DNA of 64,000 nucleotides, taken from the NCBI GenBank assembly GCA_965216135.1, contig CBDCFL010000018.1, positions 1 to 64,000 of the forward strand, read 5' to 3'. The translations under genes and the position numbers were made by a program. Position 1 is the stretch's first letter. Every line of letters begins with the position of its first letter. The notes below the pieces were generated by a model, which was not told the origin of the DNA, did no database searches, and was given only the letters and a program-made list of their open reading frames with translations. The DNA comes from CBDCFL01 sp965216135. Its GTDB lineage: Bacteria > Pseudomonadota > Alphaproteobacteria > Rhodobacterales > Rhodobacteraceae. Of the stretch, positions 52,204 to 62,149 are shown in pieces.

Positions 52204-53307
52204 TCAGGCCGCGTCGTCCTTGCCCAACTCGCCCGCAGCAATCTGCTCGGCTTCGATCGATTCAAACAACGCCTTGAAATTGCCCTCGCCAAAGCCGTCA
52301 TCGCCCTTGCGTTGGATAAACTCAAAGAAGATCGGCCCGATCACGGTTTTTGAGAAGATCTGCAACAATATCCGCGTCTCGCCACCATCGACAACGCCTT
52401 CGCCGTCGATCAGGATGCCGTGCTTTTTCATCAGATCAAGCGGCTCTTCGTGTCCGACAACTCTGGTCTTGCTCAAGGTGTAATATGTCTCGGGCGGTCC
52501 CTGCATAAACCGCAATCCACGGTCATGTATCTCATCTGTAGCGCCGTAAATATCTTGCGCGCCGACCGCGATATGCTGGATGCCTTCGCCGTTGTATTTT
52601 TTCAAATAGGCGACGATCTGCCCCTTTTCGCCGCGATCCTCGTTGATCGGGATGCGGATGCGCCCGCAGGGCGAGGTCAGCGCGCGCGACAAAAGGCCGG
52701 AATGTTTGCCCTGAATATCGAAGAACCGGATTTCACGGAAATTGAACAGCTTTCCGTAAAACTGGAACCATTTGTCCATATTGCCCTTGAAAACATTGTG
52801 CGTCAGATGGTCGAGATAATAAAATCCCACGCCATCGGGATGCGCATCGGCCACCCAGTCGAACTCTTGGTTATAGGGCGAGGTCTCGTAATAGTGCTCG
52901 ATGAAATAGATCAGCGAGCCGCCGATGCCGACAATCGCCGGCACATTCATGATCTTGTCGTTGCTCTCATAGGGCGTCGCACCCTGGGCCACCGCATGGG
53001 TGAACGCATGGGCCGCATCCACAACACGCCAGCCCATAGACGGCGCGCAGGGCCCGTGTTCGCCAACAAACCGCATCCCGAACGAACCGGGTTCAGCGTT
53101 CAGCACATAGGTGATGTCGCCCTGCTGCCAAAGCTCGATGGCTTTGGTCTTGTGCGTGGCAGTGTGCTGATAGCCCATCCGCGCGAATAGATCGCGCAGC
53201 TCTTGCGCGTTCTCATGGGCAAATTCGACAAATTCAAATCCATCCGTACCGGCGGGATTTTCGGGGGTGATGGTCGATTTCGGTGCGTCGTGGGGGAACG
53301 GGCCCAT
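52204..53307 (-). CDS. hpd: 4-hydroxyphenylpyruvate dioxygenase
   Basis: HPPD converts 4-hydroxyphenylpyruvate to homogentisate in tyrosine breakdown, using Fe(II). The 367-residue protein shows iron-ligand regions YLDHLTHNVF and GIQHIAVGAQDIY and the C-terminal GPIFFEFIQRKGDDGFGEGNFKALFESIE. Start ATG 53307 has AGGAGAC upstream. It is divergent from an Lrp-family regulator that probably controls it. No other tyrosine-catabolic gene is adjacent. Confidence 0.96.
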   Translation of the reverse strand: MGPFPHDAPKSTITPENPAGTDGFEFVEFAHENAQELRDLFARMGYQHTATHKTKAIELWQQGDITYVLNAEPGSFGMRFVGEHGPCAPSMGWRVVDAAHAFTHAVAQGATPYESNDKIMNVPAIVGIGGSLIYFIEHYYETSPYNQEFDWVADAHPDGVGFYYLDHLTHNVFKGNMDKWFQFYGKLFNFREIRFFDIQGKHSGLLSRALTSPCGRIRIPINEDRGEKGQIVAYLKKYNGEGIQHIAVGAQDIYGATDEIHDRGLRFMQGPPETYYTLSKTRVVGHEEPLDLMKKHGILIDGEGVVDGGETRILLQIFSKTVIGPIFFEFIQRKGDDGFGEGNFKALFESIEAEQIAAGELGKDDAA

Positions 53308-53443
53308 GGGTGTCTCCTGATCTCTGTCTGAAACGAGTATTACGCGCATGTCAGGGCAATTTTTACGCATTTTTGGTAGAATTTGCGCGACAGTTCGCGT
53401 ATATAGCGCGCATAATTGGATAAACACGCGAAAATCACGCATC

Positions 53444-53899
53444 ATGGACGCTATTGATTCCAAACTGCTCGATGCCCTGCAAATTGATGCGCACCTGACC
53501 AGCCAGGAACTCAGCGACAAGCTGAACCTGTCGCCCAGTCAGGTCGGGCGCCGCCGCCAGCGGCTGGAAAACGATGGTCTGATCCAAAGCTACACCGCCC
53601 GGCTGGACCCCGAAAAACTGGGCCTGACGGTACAGGCCTTTGTGCAGGTCCAGATGGCCACCCATGTGCCCGATCAGGTGCGCGCATTCACCCGCATTGT
53701 TGCGCTTCATGCAGAGATTGTGAACGCCTGGACATTGACCGGCGAGGCCGATTATCTGCTACAGGTTTATTGTGCGGATCTGACCGCGCTCAATTCACTG
53801 ATCCACCAGGTCTTGCTGCCAAATCCGGCGGTCGCGCGCGTGCAAAGCCAAATAGTCATGAACCAGCTCAAGATCGACGCTCCCTTGCCAACTATTTGA
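53444..53899 (+). CDS. Lrp/AsnC family transcriptional regulator
   Basis: This 151-residue regulator has an N-terminal helix-turn-helix (DSKLLDALQIDAHLTSQELS, NLSPSQVGRRRQRLENDGLI) and the RAM effector domain (VQAFVQVQMATHV, WTLTGEADYLLQVYCADL). Start ATG 53444. It is divergent from hpd with a 136-bp AT-richer gap, so it likely responds to an aromatic amino acid and regulates hpd; this is inferred from position. Confidence 0.92.
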   Translation: MDAIDSKLLDALQIDAHLTSQELSDKLNLSPSQVGRRRQRLENDGLIQSYTARLDPEKLGLTVQAFVQVQMATHVPDQVRAFTRIVALHAEIVNAWTLTGEADYLLQVYCADLTALNSLIHQVLLPNPAVARVQSQIVMNQLKIDAPLPTI

Positions 53900-53906
53900 G
53901 AACATT

Positions 53907-55757
53907 ATGGAAAACTTTCTGCTTCAGGCAACAATTTATCTGGGCACCGCGGTTATCGCGGTGCCGATTGCCAGCCGTCTCGGCCTGGGTTCGGTGCTGG
54001 GATATCTGGTCGCCGGCATTCTGATCGGCCCCTCGGTTCTGGGCCTGGTCGGCCATGAAACGCAAGAATTACAGCATGTCGCCGAATTTGGCGTGGTCAT
54101 GATGCTGTTTCTGATCGGGCTTGAGCTTGACCCTCAGACGCTCTGGGATATGCGGCACAAATTACTCGGTCTTGGCGGGCTGCAGCTCACAATAACCATC
54201 GCGCTGGTCGCTATCGCCGCGCGCGCGCTCGGCCTGACGTGGAACATATCGATCGCCATTGGAATGATATTCGCGCTGTCGTCAACCGCCATCGTGCTGC
54301 AAACCCTCAGCGAAAAGGGTCTGGTGCAGACCGCCGGCGGCCGGTCGGCCTTTTCCGTCCTGCTGACCCAGGACATCGCGGTTATCCCGATGCTGGCGAT
54401 CCTGCCGCTTTTGGCATTTGTCCCTGTTTTCAGCGATGTATCTGGCGAAGATCAAGTCGTCGCCGCCGGCTCGCTGGTCGATGGCTTGCCGGGCTGGGGT
54501 GTTACATTAGTCACGCTTGGTGCGATTGCCGCGACGATCCTGGCGGGGATATTTCTGGTCGGACCGCTGTTTCGCTTCATTGCATCCGCGCGGCTACGCG
54601 AGATGTACACCGCACTGGCGCTGCTGATTGTCGTGGGCACCGCGGTTTTGATGACGCTTGTTGGCCTGTCCCCGGCGCTCGGCACTTTTCTGGCTGGAGT
54701 TGTGCTGGCGGGCAGCCCGTTCCGGCACGAATTGGAAAGCGATATCGAGCCGTTCAAAGGGTTGCTGCTGGGCCTGTTTTTCATCACCGTCGGCGCTGGC
54801 GTGAACTTTGGCGCGCTATTGGGAAATGTCGGTCTGATCGTTGCCTTGACGCTGGCGATGATGGGCCTGAAAGGCGCGGTTCTGTATGCTGTGGGCTGGC
54901 TGTTCAAATTGCGCGGCCGGTCGCTCTGGCTGTTCACGCTGGGTCTGGCGCAGGCCGGTGAATTTGGCTTCGTGCTGGTGTCATTTTCCGGCCAGCAAAA
55001 CGTGCTGCCGACTGCGATGGCCGAGACCATGCTCTTGGTCATTGCCATGTCAATGTTGCTGACGCCGCTGTTTTTCATTGTTTATGAAATACTTAGCCGC
55101 AAAATGAGTGACGGCGAAGTGGACTTGCTGCATGATGAAATCGACGAACAGCATCCCGTTATCATCGCCGGTGTCGGCCGCTTTGGTCAGGTCGTGAACC
55201 GGCTGGTGCAAAGTTCCGGTTTTCAGACCACCGTTCTCGATCACAATATGAAAACCATCGAGCTTTTGCGGGCCTTTGGGGCCAAGGCGCATTTCGGCGA
55301 TCCGACCCGGCCCGAGCTGCTGAAATCGGCCGGCATCGATAAGGCGGCGGTTCTGGTTGTTGCTGTGGATGATCCCGTCGCGGCATCCAAGCTGGTAAAA
55401 TATGCCCGTACACGCAGGCCCGATCTGCATATCATCGCGCGCGCCAGTGACCAGACGCAGGTGTTTCAACTTTACCGCGCCGGGGCCAACGACATCGTGC
55501 GAGAGATGTTCGACAGTTCGCTGCGCGCGGGCCGATATGTGCTGGAACATCTGGGCCTTAGCGAGTTCGAGGCGCACGAGGCCGAGCGACTTTTTTACCA
55601 GTTGGACCGAACCTCGATGGCCGAGCTGGCACCGCTGTGGGACCCCGAAATTCCGGTCGAAAAGAACAAACCCTATATCGCCCGCGCCCAGGCCCTGAAC
55701 AAGAAAATGGGCGCCGCATTGCTGGGCCTCATGGCCTCCAAACGCGCGGCGGAGTAA
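53907..55757 (+). CDS. Kef-type K+/H+ antiporter with TrkA-N domain
   Basis: This is a 616-residue monovalent cation:proton antiporter of the CPA2 (KefB/KefC) family. About 12 hydrophobic helices (residues 1-390; GLGSVLGYLVAGILIGPSVL, SSTAIVLQTLSEKG, FSVLLTQDIAVIPML) are followed by a cytoplasmic RCK/TrkA-N Rossmann domain (IIAGVGRFGQVVNRLV, GDPTRPELLKSAGI). Kef systems release K+ during electrophile stress under glutathione control. It begins 7 bp after the Lrp gene, probably in the same transcript. Confidence 0.93.
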   Translation: MENFLLQATIYLGTAVIAVPIASRLGLGSVLGYLVAGILIGPSVLGLVGHETQELQHVAEFGVVMMLFLIGLELDPQTLWDMRHKLLGLGGLQLTITIALVAIAARALGLTWNISIAIGMIFALSSTAIVLQTLSEKGLVQTAGGRSAFSVLLTQDIAVIPMLAILPLLAFVPVFSDVSGEDQVVAAGSLVDGLPGWGVTLVTLGAIAATILAGIFLVGPLFRFIASARLREMYTALALLIVVGTAVLMTLVGLSPALGTFLAGVVLAGSPFRHELESDIEPFKGLLLGLFFITVGAGVNFGALLGNVGLIVALTLAMMGLKGAVLYAVGWLFKLRGRSLWLFTLGLAQAGEFGFVLVSFSGQQNVLPTAMAETMLLVIAMSMLLTPLFFIVYEILSRKMSDGEVDLLHDEIDEQHPVIIAGVGRFGQVVNRLVQSSGFQTTVLDHNMKTIELLRAFGAKAHFGDPTRPELLKSAGIDKAAVLVVAVDDPVAASKLVKYARTRRPDLHIIARASDQTQVFQLYRAGANDIVREMFDSSLRAGRYVLEHLGLSEFEAHEAERLFYQLDRTSMAELAPLWDPEIPVEKNKPYIARAQALNKKMGAALLGLMASKRAAE

Positions 55758-55888
55758 GGGGCACCAGGTTGTCCTATTTCTTGGCGGCTTTCGGGCGAGT
55801 CAGCGCGACTGGCGTCACGGCCAATGGGGGCTTTCAGCACGGCGGGCGCTTCCTCCGTTGGTTCATCTGCCTTTTTGCGCTCAAGATT

Positions 55889-56132
55889 GCGGGTAGAATG
55901 CCCGGAACAGCCGCGAAGCGGCCCGGGCAGCGCCGACCGCCCTGATGGGCGGGCGCTGTTGTGACGTTGGCGCTCCGAACACGCGGAAGATGTGGCGGCA
56001 CCATAAAGCGCAGACCTCGGGTAGAATGCCCGGAACAGCCGCGAAGCGGCCCGGGCAGCGCCGACCGCCCAACCGGCAGAGCGACCTCAACCGGCAGAGC
56101 GCCCGCCCGCGATCGGGCACTGCCCTTTGTTC
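55889..56132 (+). repeat. Dispersed repeat, copy 4, with duplicated end module
   Basis: A 52-bp module containing hairpin 1 and half of hairpin 2 is present at 55891-55942 and again at 56019-56070. Between them is hairpin 2 and the core CGAACACGCGGAAGATGTGG to CACCATAAAGCGCAGACC; the far arm GCCCGCCCGCGATCGGGCAC ends the copy. Confidence 0.85.
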
Positions 56133-56205
56133 CAGGAATTGGCCGCCGGAACGGGCTGTTAGCTGGTTTCGTCAATCACCGAAAACCCGGAGACCATTGC
56201 CACCA

Positions 56206-57213
56206 TCACCCGTCCGCAACCCCCGCCTCGGTAAAGGTCGCCATGCCTGAGTGGCAGGCGACAGCACCGCGCAACACCCCGATTGCCAGCGCCGCGCCAG
56301 ACCCCTCGCCAAGCCGCATTCCCAGCGACAAAAGCGGCTCTTTGCCCAGTCGCTCCAGCATCCGGGCATGGCCCTGCTCAGCCGAAACATGTCCCGCGAC
56401 GCAGTGATCCAGCGCGCCCGGGGCGGCACATTCAAGCACACCAGCCGCGGCGGTGCAGATAAACCCGTCAAGAACCACCGGAACCGACAAAATTCGCGCC
56501 CGCAGGATCGCGCCGGCCATCGCCGCCAATTCGCGCCCGCCAAGTGCGGCAAGCACGTCAAAGGGATCGCGTGATGGGTTGGCGGCAAGCCCGGCGTCGA
56601 CGACACGCGCCTTCAGCGCCTGCCCGCCTGCATCCATACCGGTGCCCGCCCCGACCCAGTCTGACCCGCTTCCGCCGAACAATGCGGCTGCGACCGCGGC
56701 AGCAGAGGTGGTATTGGCAATGCCCATTTCGCCGGTCACCAGCAAATCGGTGCCCGCGTCCACTGCATCCCAGCCGGCCTGAAAGGCGCGACAGATCTCC
56801 CCTTCGCTCATCGCCGGTCCGCAAGTGAAATCGGCGGTGGGCCGCTCCAGTTCCAGGGCCACGACGTCCATCCGGGCACCATGGGCGCGCGCCAGTTGGT
56901 TGATCGCCGCGCCGCCGGCCTGAAAGTTGGCGACCATCTGCGCGGTCACCGCTGCCGGAAATGCCGACACGCCCAGCGCGGCCACGCCGTGATTGGCTGC
57001 GAAGACTATCACCTGGGGGGCTTCGATCGACGGTCGCGGATCGCCGCGCCAGCCCGCATACCAGATCGCCAGCTCTTCAAGACGGCCCAGCGACCCCGGC
57101 GGCTTGGTCAATTCAGCGTTGCGTGTCGCAGCGCCCGCGCGCGCGCTTTCATTGACCCCCGGCAGATCGCCAAGCGCCCGCCTGATCGCCTCGATTGAGG
57201 TAAATCCGCCCAT
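56206..57213 (-). CDS. cobT: Nicotinate-nucleotide:dimethylbenzimidazole phosphoribosyltransferase
   Basis: CobT makes alpha-ribazole phosphate for the lower ligand of cobalamin. The 335-residue protein has KPPGSLGRLEELAIWYAGW near residue 37, the GEMGIANTTSAAAV motif near residue 165, VVDAGLAANPSRDPFDVL, and the catalytic Glu region LGEGSGAALAIGVLRGA. Start ATG 57213. It is divergent from cobS with an 82-bp gap, the common alphaproteobacterial arrangement. No cobalamin riboswitch could be recognised in that gap. Confidence 0.95.
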   Translation of the reverse strand: MGGFTSIEAIRRALGDLPGVNESARAGAATRNAELTKPPGSLGRLEELAIWYAGWRGDPRPSIEAPQVIVFAANHGVAALGVSAFPAAVTAQMVANFQAGGAAINQLARAHGARMDVVALELERPTADFTCGPAMSEGEICRAFQAGWDAVDAGTDLLVTGEMGIANTTSAAAVAAALFGGSGSDWVGAGTGMDAGGQALKARVVDAGLAANPSRDPFDVLAALGGRELAAMAGAILRARILSVPVVLDGFICTAAAGVLECAAPGALDHCVAGHVSAEQGHARMLERLGKEPLLSLGMRLGEGSGAALAIGVLRGAVACHSGMATFTEAGVADG

Positions 57214-57295
57214 CTTCCCGGCCTTCTTATTGCGTTCATTGGCGCCCTTGTTTATCGCTGTGCAGGGTTTGGCAAGGCGCAATAAGATCATTTTC

Positions 57296-58054
57296 ATGGA
57301 CCAATACGACAAAGCCCGGATCGCACCGCCCGATGTCATCGAAGCCCTGTCTTTGCTGACCCGCCTGCCGGTCTATGCAAGCGGTGAGCGCGGCATCCAC
57401 GCCGCCTGGGCCTGGCCCCTGGCGGGCCTCGCTGTCGGTCTGGCAGGCGCATTTGCAGCATGGATCGCCCTTGGCCTCGGCCTGCCCGTTGGCCTGGCCG
57501 CCGCGCTGGCGCTGGCCGCGCAGATTATGGCCACCGGCGCGATACATGAGGATGGGCTGGCCGATTGCGCCGACGGATTCTGGGGCGGCCAAGACCACGC
57601 GGCGCGCCTGGAGATTATGCGCGACAGCCGGATCGGCACATACGGCACTCTGGCGCTGATCCTTGACGTGCTCCTGCGCTGGCTGGCGCTCTCATATCTG
57701 TTTGAGGCAGGACATATTTGGGCGCCGTTATTGGCCGTGGCGGTTTTGTCGCGCATTCCGATGGTCGCAATGATGGGCTGGATGGCGCCCGCCCGCGCGG
57801 ACGGGTTGTCCGCCAGCCTCGGTGCCCCGGACCGCGAAACCATCCTGATCGCTGCAATCGCCGGCATGATCGCGGCGTTGCTGTTTGCCGGGCATGCCGC
57901 CTTCCCGGCGGCCATTCTGGCGGCCCTGGCGGCACTTGCGACCGGCCAACTGGCGCGCGCGCGCATCGGCGGACAAACCGGCGATGTCCTTGGTGCAAGC
58001 CAGCAGCTGGCCGAGATCGCCGCCCTTGCCACATTCGCAGCACTCTGGGCCTAG
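57296..58054 (+). CDS. cobS: Adenosylcobinamide-GDP ribazoletransferase
   Basis: CobS joins adenosylcobinamide-GDP and alpha-ribazole (phosphate) in the last step of cobalamin synthesis. The 252-residue membrane protein has TRLPVYASGERG, the metal-binding IHEDGLADCADGFWGG followed by RLEIMRDSRIGTYG, and several alanine-rich helices. Start ATG 57296. Confidence 0.95.
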   Translation: MDQYDKARIAPPDVIEALSLLTRLPVYASGERGIHAAWAWPLAGLAVGLAGAFAAWIALGLGLPVGLAAALALAAQIMATGAIHEDGLADCADGFWGGQDHAARLEIMRDSRIGTYGTLALILDVLLRWLALSYLFEAGHIWAPLLAVAVLSRIPMVAMMGWMAPARADGLSASLGAPDRETILIAAIAGMIAALLFAGHAAFPAAILAALAALATGQLARARIGGQTGDVLGASQQLAEIAALATFAALWA

Positions 58055-58141
58055 CCGCGGCCCGGCTCCCTTGCGCTTCATTGGCTGCACAATTACTGCA
58101 GTTTCACGCGGTCTGGAACGACCGCGCGGCGAGGGGGACAA

Positions 58142-61100
58142 ATGGCCGAATTCAGCAAAATCCTGATCGCCAACCGCGGTGAGATTGCCATTCGCGTCAT
58201 GCGCGCGGCCAACGAGTTGGGCAAGCGCACCGTGGCTGTCTACGCCGCTGAGGACAAGCTCTGCCTGCACCGGTTCAAAGCCGACGAGGCCTATAAGATC
58301 GGCGAAGGCCTCGGGCCGGTTGCGGCCTATCTGTCGATCGACGAGATGATCCGCGTCGCCAAGATGAGCGGCGCGGATGCCATCCATCCAGGCTATGGCT
58401 TGCTGTCCGAAAACCCTGAGTTCGTTGAGGCCTGTACCGCCAGCGGCATCGCCTTTATCGGCCCCAAGGCCGAAACCATGCGCGCCCTCGGCGACAAGGC
58501 TTCTGCGCGCAGGGTCGCGATCAAGGCCGGTGTGCCGGTGATCGCGGCCACGGATGTTCTCGGCGATGACATCAGCGCCATCGCTGCTGAGGCCGCAAAG
58601 ATCGGCTATCCCTTGATGCTCAAGGCCAGCTGGGGCGGCGGCGGGCGCGGGATGCGGCCGATTGTCAGCGCCGACGAGCTGGAAGAAAAGATCAAGGAAG
58701 GCCGCCGCGAGGCGCAAGCCGCCTTTGGCAACAGCGAGGGCTATCTGGAAAAAATGATCCTGCGCGCGCGCCATGTCGAAGTGCAGATCCTCGGCGATCA
58801 TGCCGGCAACATCTATCACCTGTGGGAGCGCGATTGCTCGGTTCAGCGGCGCAACCAGAAAGTGGTTGAGCGTGCCCCTGCCCCATACCTGACCCCCGCA
58901 CAGCGCGAAGAGGTTTGCGCGCTGGGCAAACGCATCGCCGAGGCGGTGAATTACGAATGCGCCGGCACGGTTGAGTTTCTGATGGATATGGACACCGACG
59001 CGTTTTTCTTCATCGAAGTGAACCCCCGCATCCAAGTCGAGCATACCGTCACCGAAGAGGTCACCGGCATCGACATCGTCCAGGCGCAGATCAAGATCGC
59101 CGAGGGCAAATCACTGGCCGAGGCGACCGGAATCGCGCGCCAGGATGACGTTCAGCTTAACGGCCATGCCATCCAGTGCCGGATCACCACCGAAGACCCG
59201 ACCAACAATTTCATTCCCGATTACGGCCGCATCACCGCCTATCGCGGTGCCACCGGCATGGGCATCCGGCTTGACGGCGGCACCGCCTACTCGGGTGCGG
59301 TGATCACCCGCTATTACGACAGCCTCCTGGAAAAGGTGACTGCCTGGGCCCAGACGCCGCAAGCCGCGATCGCACGGATGGACCGGGCATTGCGCGAATT
59401 TCGGATCCGGGGTGTTTCAACCAACATCGCCTTTGTCGAAAACCTGCTGAAGCATCCGAAGTTCCTTACCAACGAATACCACACCAAATTCATCGACGAG
59501 ACGCCGGAGCTGTTTCATTTCCGCCGCCGCCGCGACCGGGCGACGAAAATTCTGACCTATATCGCCGACATCACCATCAACGGCCATCCTGAAACCGCCG
59601 GCCGCCCGCGCCCCGCCGAGCTCAGGCACCTCAAAGCGCCGATCCTCAAAGGTGGTGACGTGGCACCGGGCACCCGGCAGATACTGGACAAAGACGGGCC
59701 AGAGGCGTTGGCGGCCTGGATGGGCGACCAGAAACGCCTGCTGATCACCGACACCACGATGCGCGACGGGCATCAGTCGCTGCTGGCCACGCGTATGCGC
59801 TCGATCGACATGGTCCGCGCCGCACCAGCCTATGCCGCCAAATTGCCGGACCTGTTCTCGCTGGAATGCTGGGGCGGCGCGACGTTCGATGTGTCTTACC
59901 GGTTCCTGCAGGAATGCCCCTGGCAACGCCTGCGCGACATCCGCGCCGCAGTGCCCAATATCATGACCCAGATGCTGTTTCGCTCGTCCAACGCCGTCGG
60001 CTACACCAATTACCCCGACAATGTCGTGCGCTTTTTTGTGCGCCAGGCCGCCGAGACCGGTATCGACGTGTTCCGCCTGTTCGACAGCCTCAACTGGGTC
60101 GAAAACATGCGCGTGGCGATGGATGAAGTCTGCAGCCAGAACAAGCTGTGTGAGGCCGCGATCTGCTATACCGGCGACCTGCTGGACCCCGACAGGTCCA
60201 AATATGATTTGAAATATTACATCGACATGGCCCGCGAGTTGCGCGACGCGGGCGCGCATGTGCTGGGCCTGAAAGACATGGCGGGCCTGTTGAAACCCGC
60301 CGCCGCCCGTGTACTGATCAAGACGCTGAAAGAAGAGATCGGCCTGCCGATCCATTTCCACACACATGACACTGCGGGCATCGCCACCGCCACCATTCTG
60401 GCGGCCAGCGAGGTGGGCGTTGATGCGGTTGACTGCGCGATGGACGCCTTTTCGGGCAACACCTCACAGGGACCGCTCGGCACGGTGGTCGAAGCGCTGA
60501 AAGGCTCAGACCGCGACACCGGGCTCGACATCGGCGCGATCCGCGAAATTTCCAATTACTGGGAAGGCGTGCGGGCGCAATATTCGGCCTTTGAGTCCGG
60601 CCTGCAGGCACCTGCGTCCGAGGTTTACCTGCACGAGATGCCCGGCGGCCAGTTCACCAACATCAAGGCGCAGGCCCGCTCGATGGGGCTCGAGGAACGC
60701 TGGCACGAGGTCGCACAGGCTTACGCCGACGTGAACCAGATATTTGGCGATATCGTGAAAGTGACACCAAGCTCTAAGGTCGTGGGCGATATGGCGCTGA
60801 TGATGGTCAGCCAGGGCCTCACGCGCGCCGATGTCGAGGATCCGCACAAAGAGGTGGCCTTTCCTGAGAGCGCTGTCGATCTGATGCGCGGCTCGCTCGG
60901 CCAGCCGCCGGGCGGCTTTCCGCGCGCCATTCAGAAAAAAGTGCTGAAAGGCGAAAAACCGATTACCGACCGCCCCGGCTTGCACGCCGAACCAGTCGAT
61001 ATTGCCGCTGAACGCCGGACTCTTGTCAAAGAGCTAAAGGGTTTCAAAGTCGATGATGAAGACCTGAACGGCTATCTGATGTATCCCAAGGTGTTTCTCG

Positions 61101-61582
61101 ATTACATGGGCCGCCACCGCCGCTACGGCCCGGTGCGCACCCTGCCGACACATGCATTTTTCTACGGTATGCAGCCCGGCGATGAACTGTCAGCTGAAAT
61201 AGACCCCGGCGTGACGCTTGAAATTCGCTGTCAGGCCATTGGCGAGACCGATGACAAGGGCGAGGCGCGCCTGTTCTTTGAGCTGAACGGCCAGCCCCGC
61301 GTGATCCGGGTCAAGGACCGCAGTAGCCATGCCGCCATCGCCGCGCTGCCCAAGGCCGATCCAGGCAATCCCGACCATATCGGCGCGCCGATGCCCGGCG
61401 TTGTGACAACGATTGCCGTGCAGACAGGTGCCGAGGTGCGTCAGGGCGATCTGTTGCTGACGATCGAGGCGATGAAGATGGAAACCGGCATTTATGTCGA
61501 GCGCGACGCGGTTGTTAGAGCAGTGCATGTTGTCGCCGGCGGGCAGATCGATGCTAAGGACTTGCTGGTGGAGTTGGGGTGA
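58142..61582 (+). CDS. pyc: Pyruvate carboxylase
   Basis: Pyc makes oxaloacetate from pyruvate and bicarbonate. The 1146-residue single-chain enzyme has the biotin carboxylase domain (KILIANRGEIAIRVMRAANE, WGGGGRGMR, EVNPRIQVEHTVTEEVTG), the carboxyltransferase domain (TTMRDGHQSLLATRMRSIDM, FRLFDSLNWVENM, HFHTHDTAGI) and the C-terminal biotin domain with the modified lysine in IEAMKMETGIY. No frameshift is seen across 3.4 kb, a useful control for sequence quality. Confidence 0.97.
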   Translation: MAEFSKILIANRGEIAIRVMRAANELGKRTVAVYAAEDKLCLHRFKADEAYKIGEGLGPVAAYLSIDEMIRVAKMSGADAIHPGYGLLSENPEFVEACTASGIAFIGPKAETMRALGDKASARRVAIKAGVPVIAATDVLGDDISAIAAEAAKIGYPLMLKASWGGGGRGMRPIVSADELEEKIKEGRREAQAAFGNSEGYLEKMILRARHVEVQILGDHAGNIYHLWERDCSVQRRNQKVVERAPAPYLTPAQREEVCALGKRIAEAVNYECAGTVEFLMDMDTDAFFFIEVNPRIQVEHTVTEEVTGIDIVQAQIKIAEGKSLAEATGIARQDDVQLNGHAIQCRITTEDPTNNFIPDYGRITAYRGATGMGIRLDGGTAYSGAVITRYYDSLLEKVTAWAQTPQAAIARMDRALREFRIRGVSTNIAFVENLLKHPKFLTNEYHTKFIDETPELFHFRRRRDRATKILTYIADITINGHPETAGRPRPAELRHLKAPILKGGDVAPGTRQILDKDGPEALAAWMGDQKRLLITDTTMRDGHQSLLATRMRSIDMVRAAPAYAAKLPDLFSLECWGGATFDVSYRFLQECPWQRLRDIRAAVPNIMTQMLFRSSNAVGYTNYPDNVVRFFVRQAAETGIDVFRLFDSLNWVENMRVAMDEVCSQNKLCEAAICYTGDLLDPDRSKYDLKYYIDMARELRDAGAHVLGLKDMAGLLKPAAARVLIKTLKEEIGLPIHFHTHDTAGIATATILAASEVGVDAVDCAMDAFSGNTSQGPLGTVVEALKGSDRDTGLDIGAIREISNYWEGVRAQYSAFESGLQAPASEVYLHEMPGGQFTNIKAQARSMGLEERWHEVAQAYADVNQIFGDIVKVTPSSKVVGDMALMMVSQGLTRADVEDPHKEVAFPESAVDLMRGSLGQPPGGFPRAIQKKVLKGEKPITDRPGLHAEPVDIAAERRTLVKELKGFKVDDEDLNGYLMYPKVFLDYMGRHRRYGPVRTLPTHAFFYGMQPGDELSAEIDPGVTLEIRCQAIGETDDKGEARLFFELNGQPRVIRVKDRSSHAAIAALPKADPGNPDHIGAPMPGVVTTIAVQTGAEVRQGDLLLTIEAMKMETGIYVERDAVVRAVHVVAGGQIDAKDLLVELG

Positions 61583-61660
61583 TGCGGTCGTTTTGGCGCA
61601 ATGGTCATCTGAGACTAGACATCCGCTGCGTGCCCACTGCCAACATCTGCAAAACATTGC

Positions 61661-61970
61661 CGAGCCCGGCAACCGGGCTCGAAGGGCCGCTGGGCAGCGC
61701 CTGGCCGCCGTCGTGGCTTGTGGATTGCTTTCAGCACGATAGGCGGGCGCAATCATGAAAACGGGATGCATGTTAACCATGGCCCGGCAACAAGGCACGA
61801 AGTGCCGCCGGGCAGCGCCCGACCGCCGTCACGCCGTAGGCGTGCTTTCAGCACGACGGGCGGGCGCTCCTTCACAGCCAGCACACCCGAATGAGCGGAA
61901 GATGCGGCGGGACCATAATGCGCTGACCTCACCCGCCGCGGCACCCACCCGCGATCGTGCGCAGCCCTCT
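61661..61970 (+). repeat. Dispersed repeat, copy 5, with a partial tandem copy
   Basis: A partial copy (61661-61750: GAGCCCGGCAACCGGGCTC and GGGCAGCGCCTGGCCGCC) precedes a fuller copy (61780-61970). Hairpin 2 is longer here (GCGCCCGACCGCCGTC / GACGGGCGGGCGC) with paired changes, followed by the core CACCCGAATGAGCGGAAGAT to GACCATAATGCGCTGACC. Confidence 0.8.
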
Positions 61971-62149
61971 CGTGCCTCTGTCCGTCAACGTCCGCATGTT
62001 CGGCGGCAATTCTCTCGCGACAGCGAATGCGGCTGGCGGCCAAACACCCCGAGCACAGCAGCCCAGCTAGGTCCGAACGAGCGCACCAGAGCAACAAAAC
62101 CAACGCCCGCACCAATTTCCTTCCAAAGGAAATTGACAAAATTCTTCAA

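Noticed and set aside
56019..56070. Repeated GC-rich modules considered as a CRISPR array
   Set aside because: Only two copies, 128 bp apart, with recognisable repeat parts between them and no cas genes nearby.
57214..57295. Cobalamin riboswitch between cobT and cobS
   Set aside because: The 82-bp gap is too short for a full cobalamin riboswitch and no B12-box-like sequence was seen.
57728..59044. 438-codon minus-strand frame opposite cobS and pyc
   Set aside because: Both plus-strand genes have strong family motifs; the minus frame has none.
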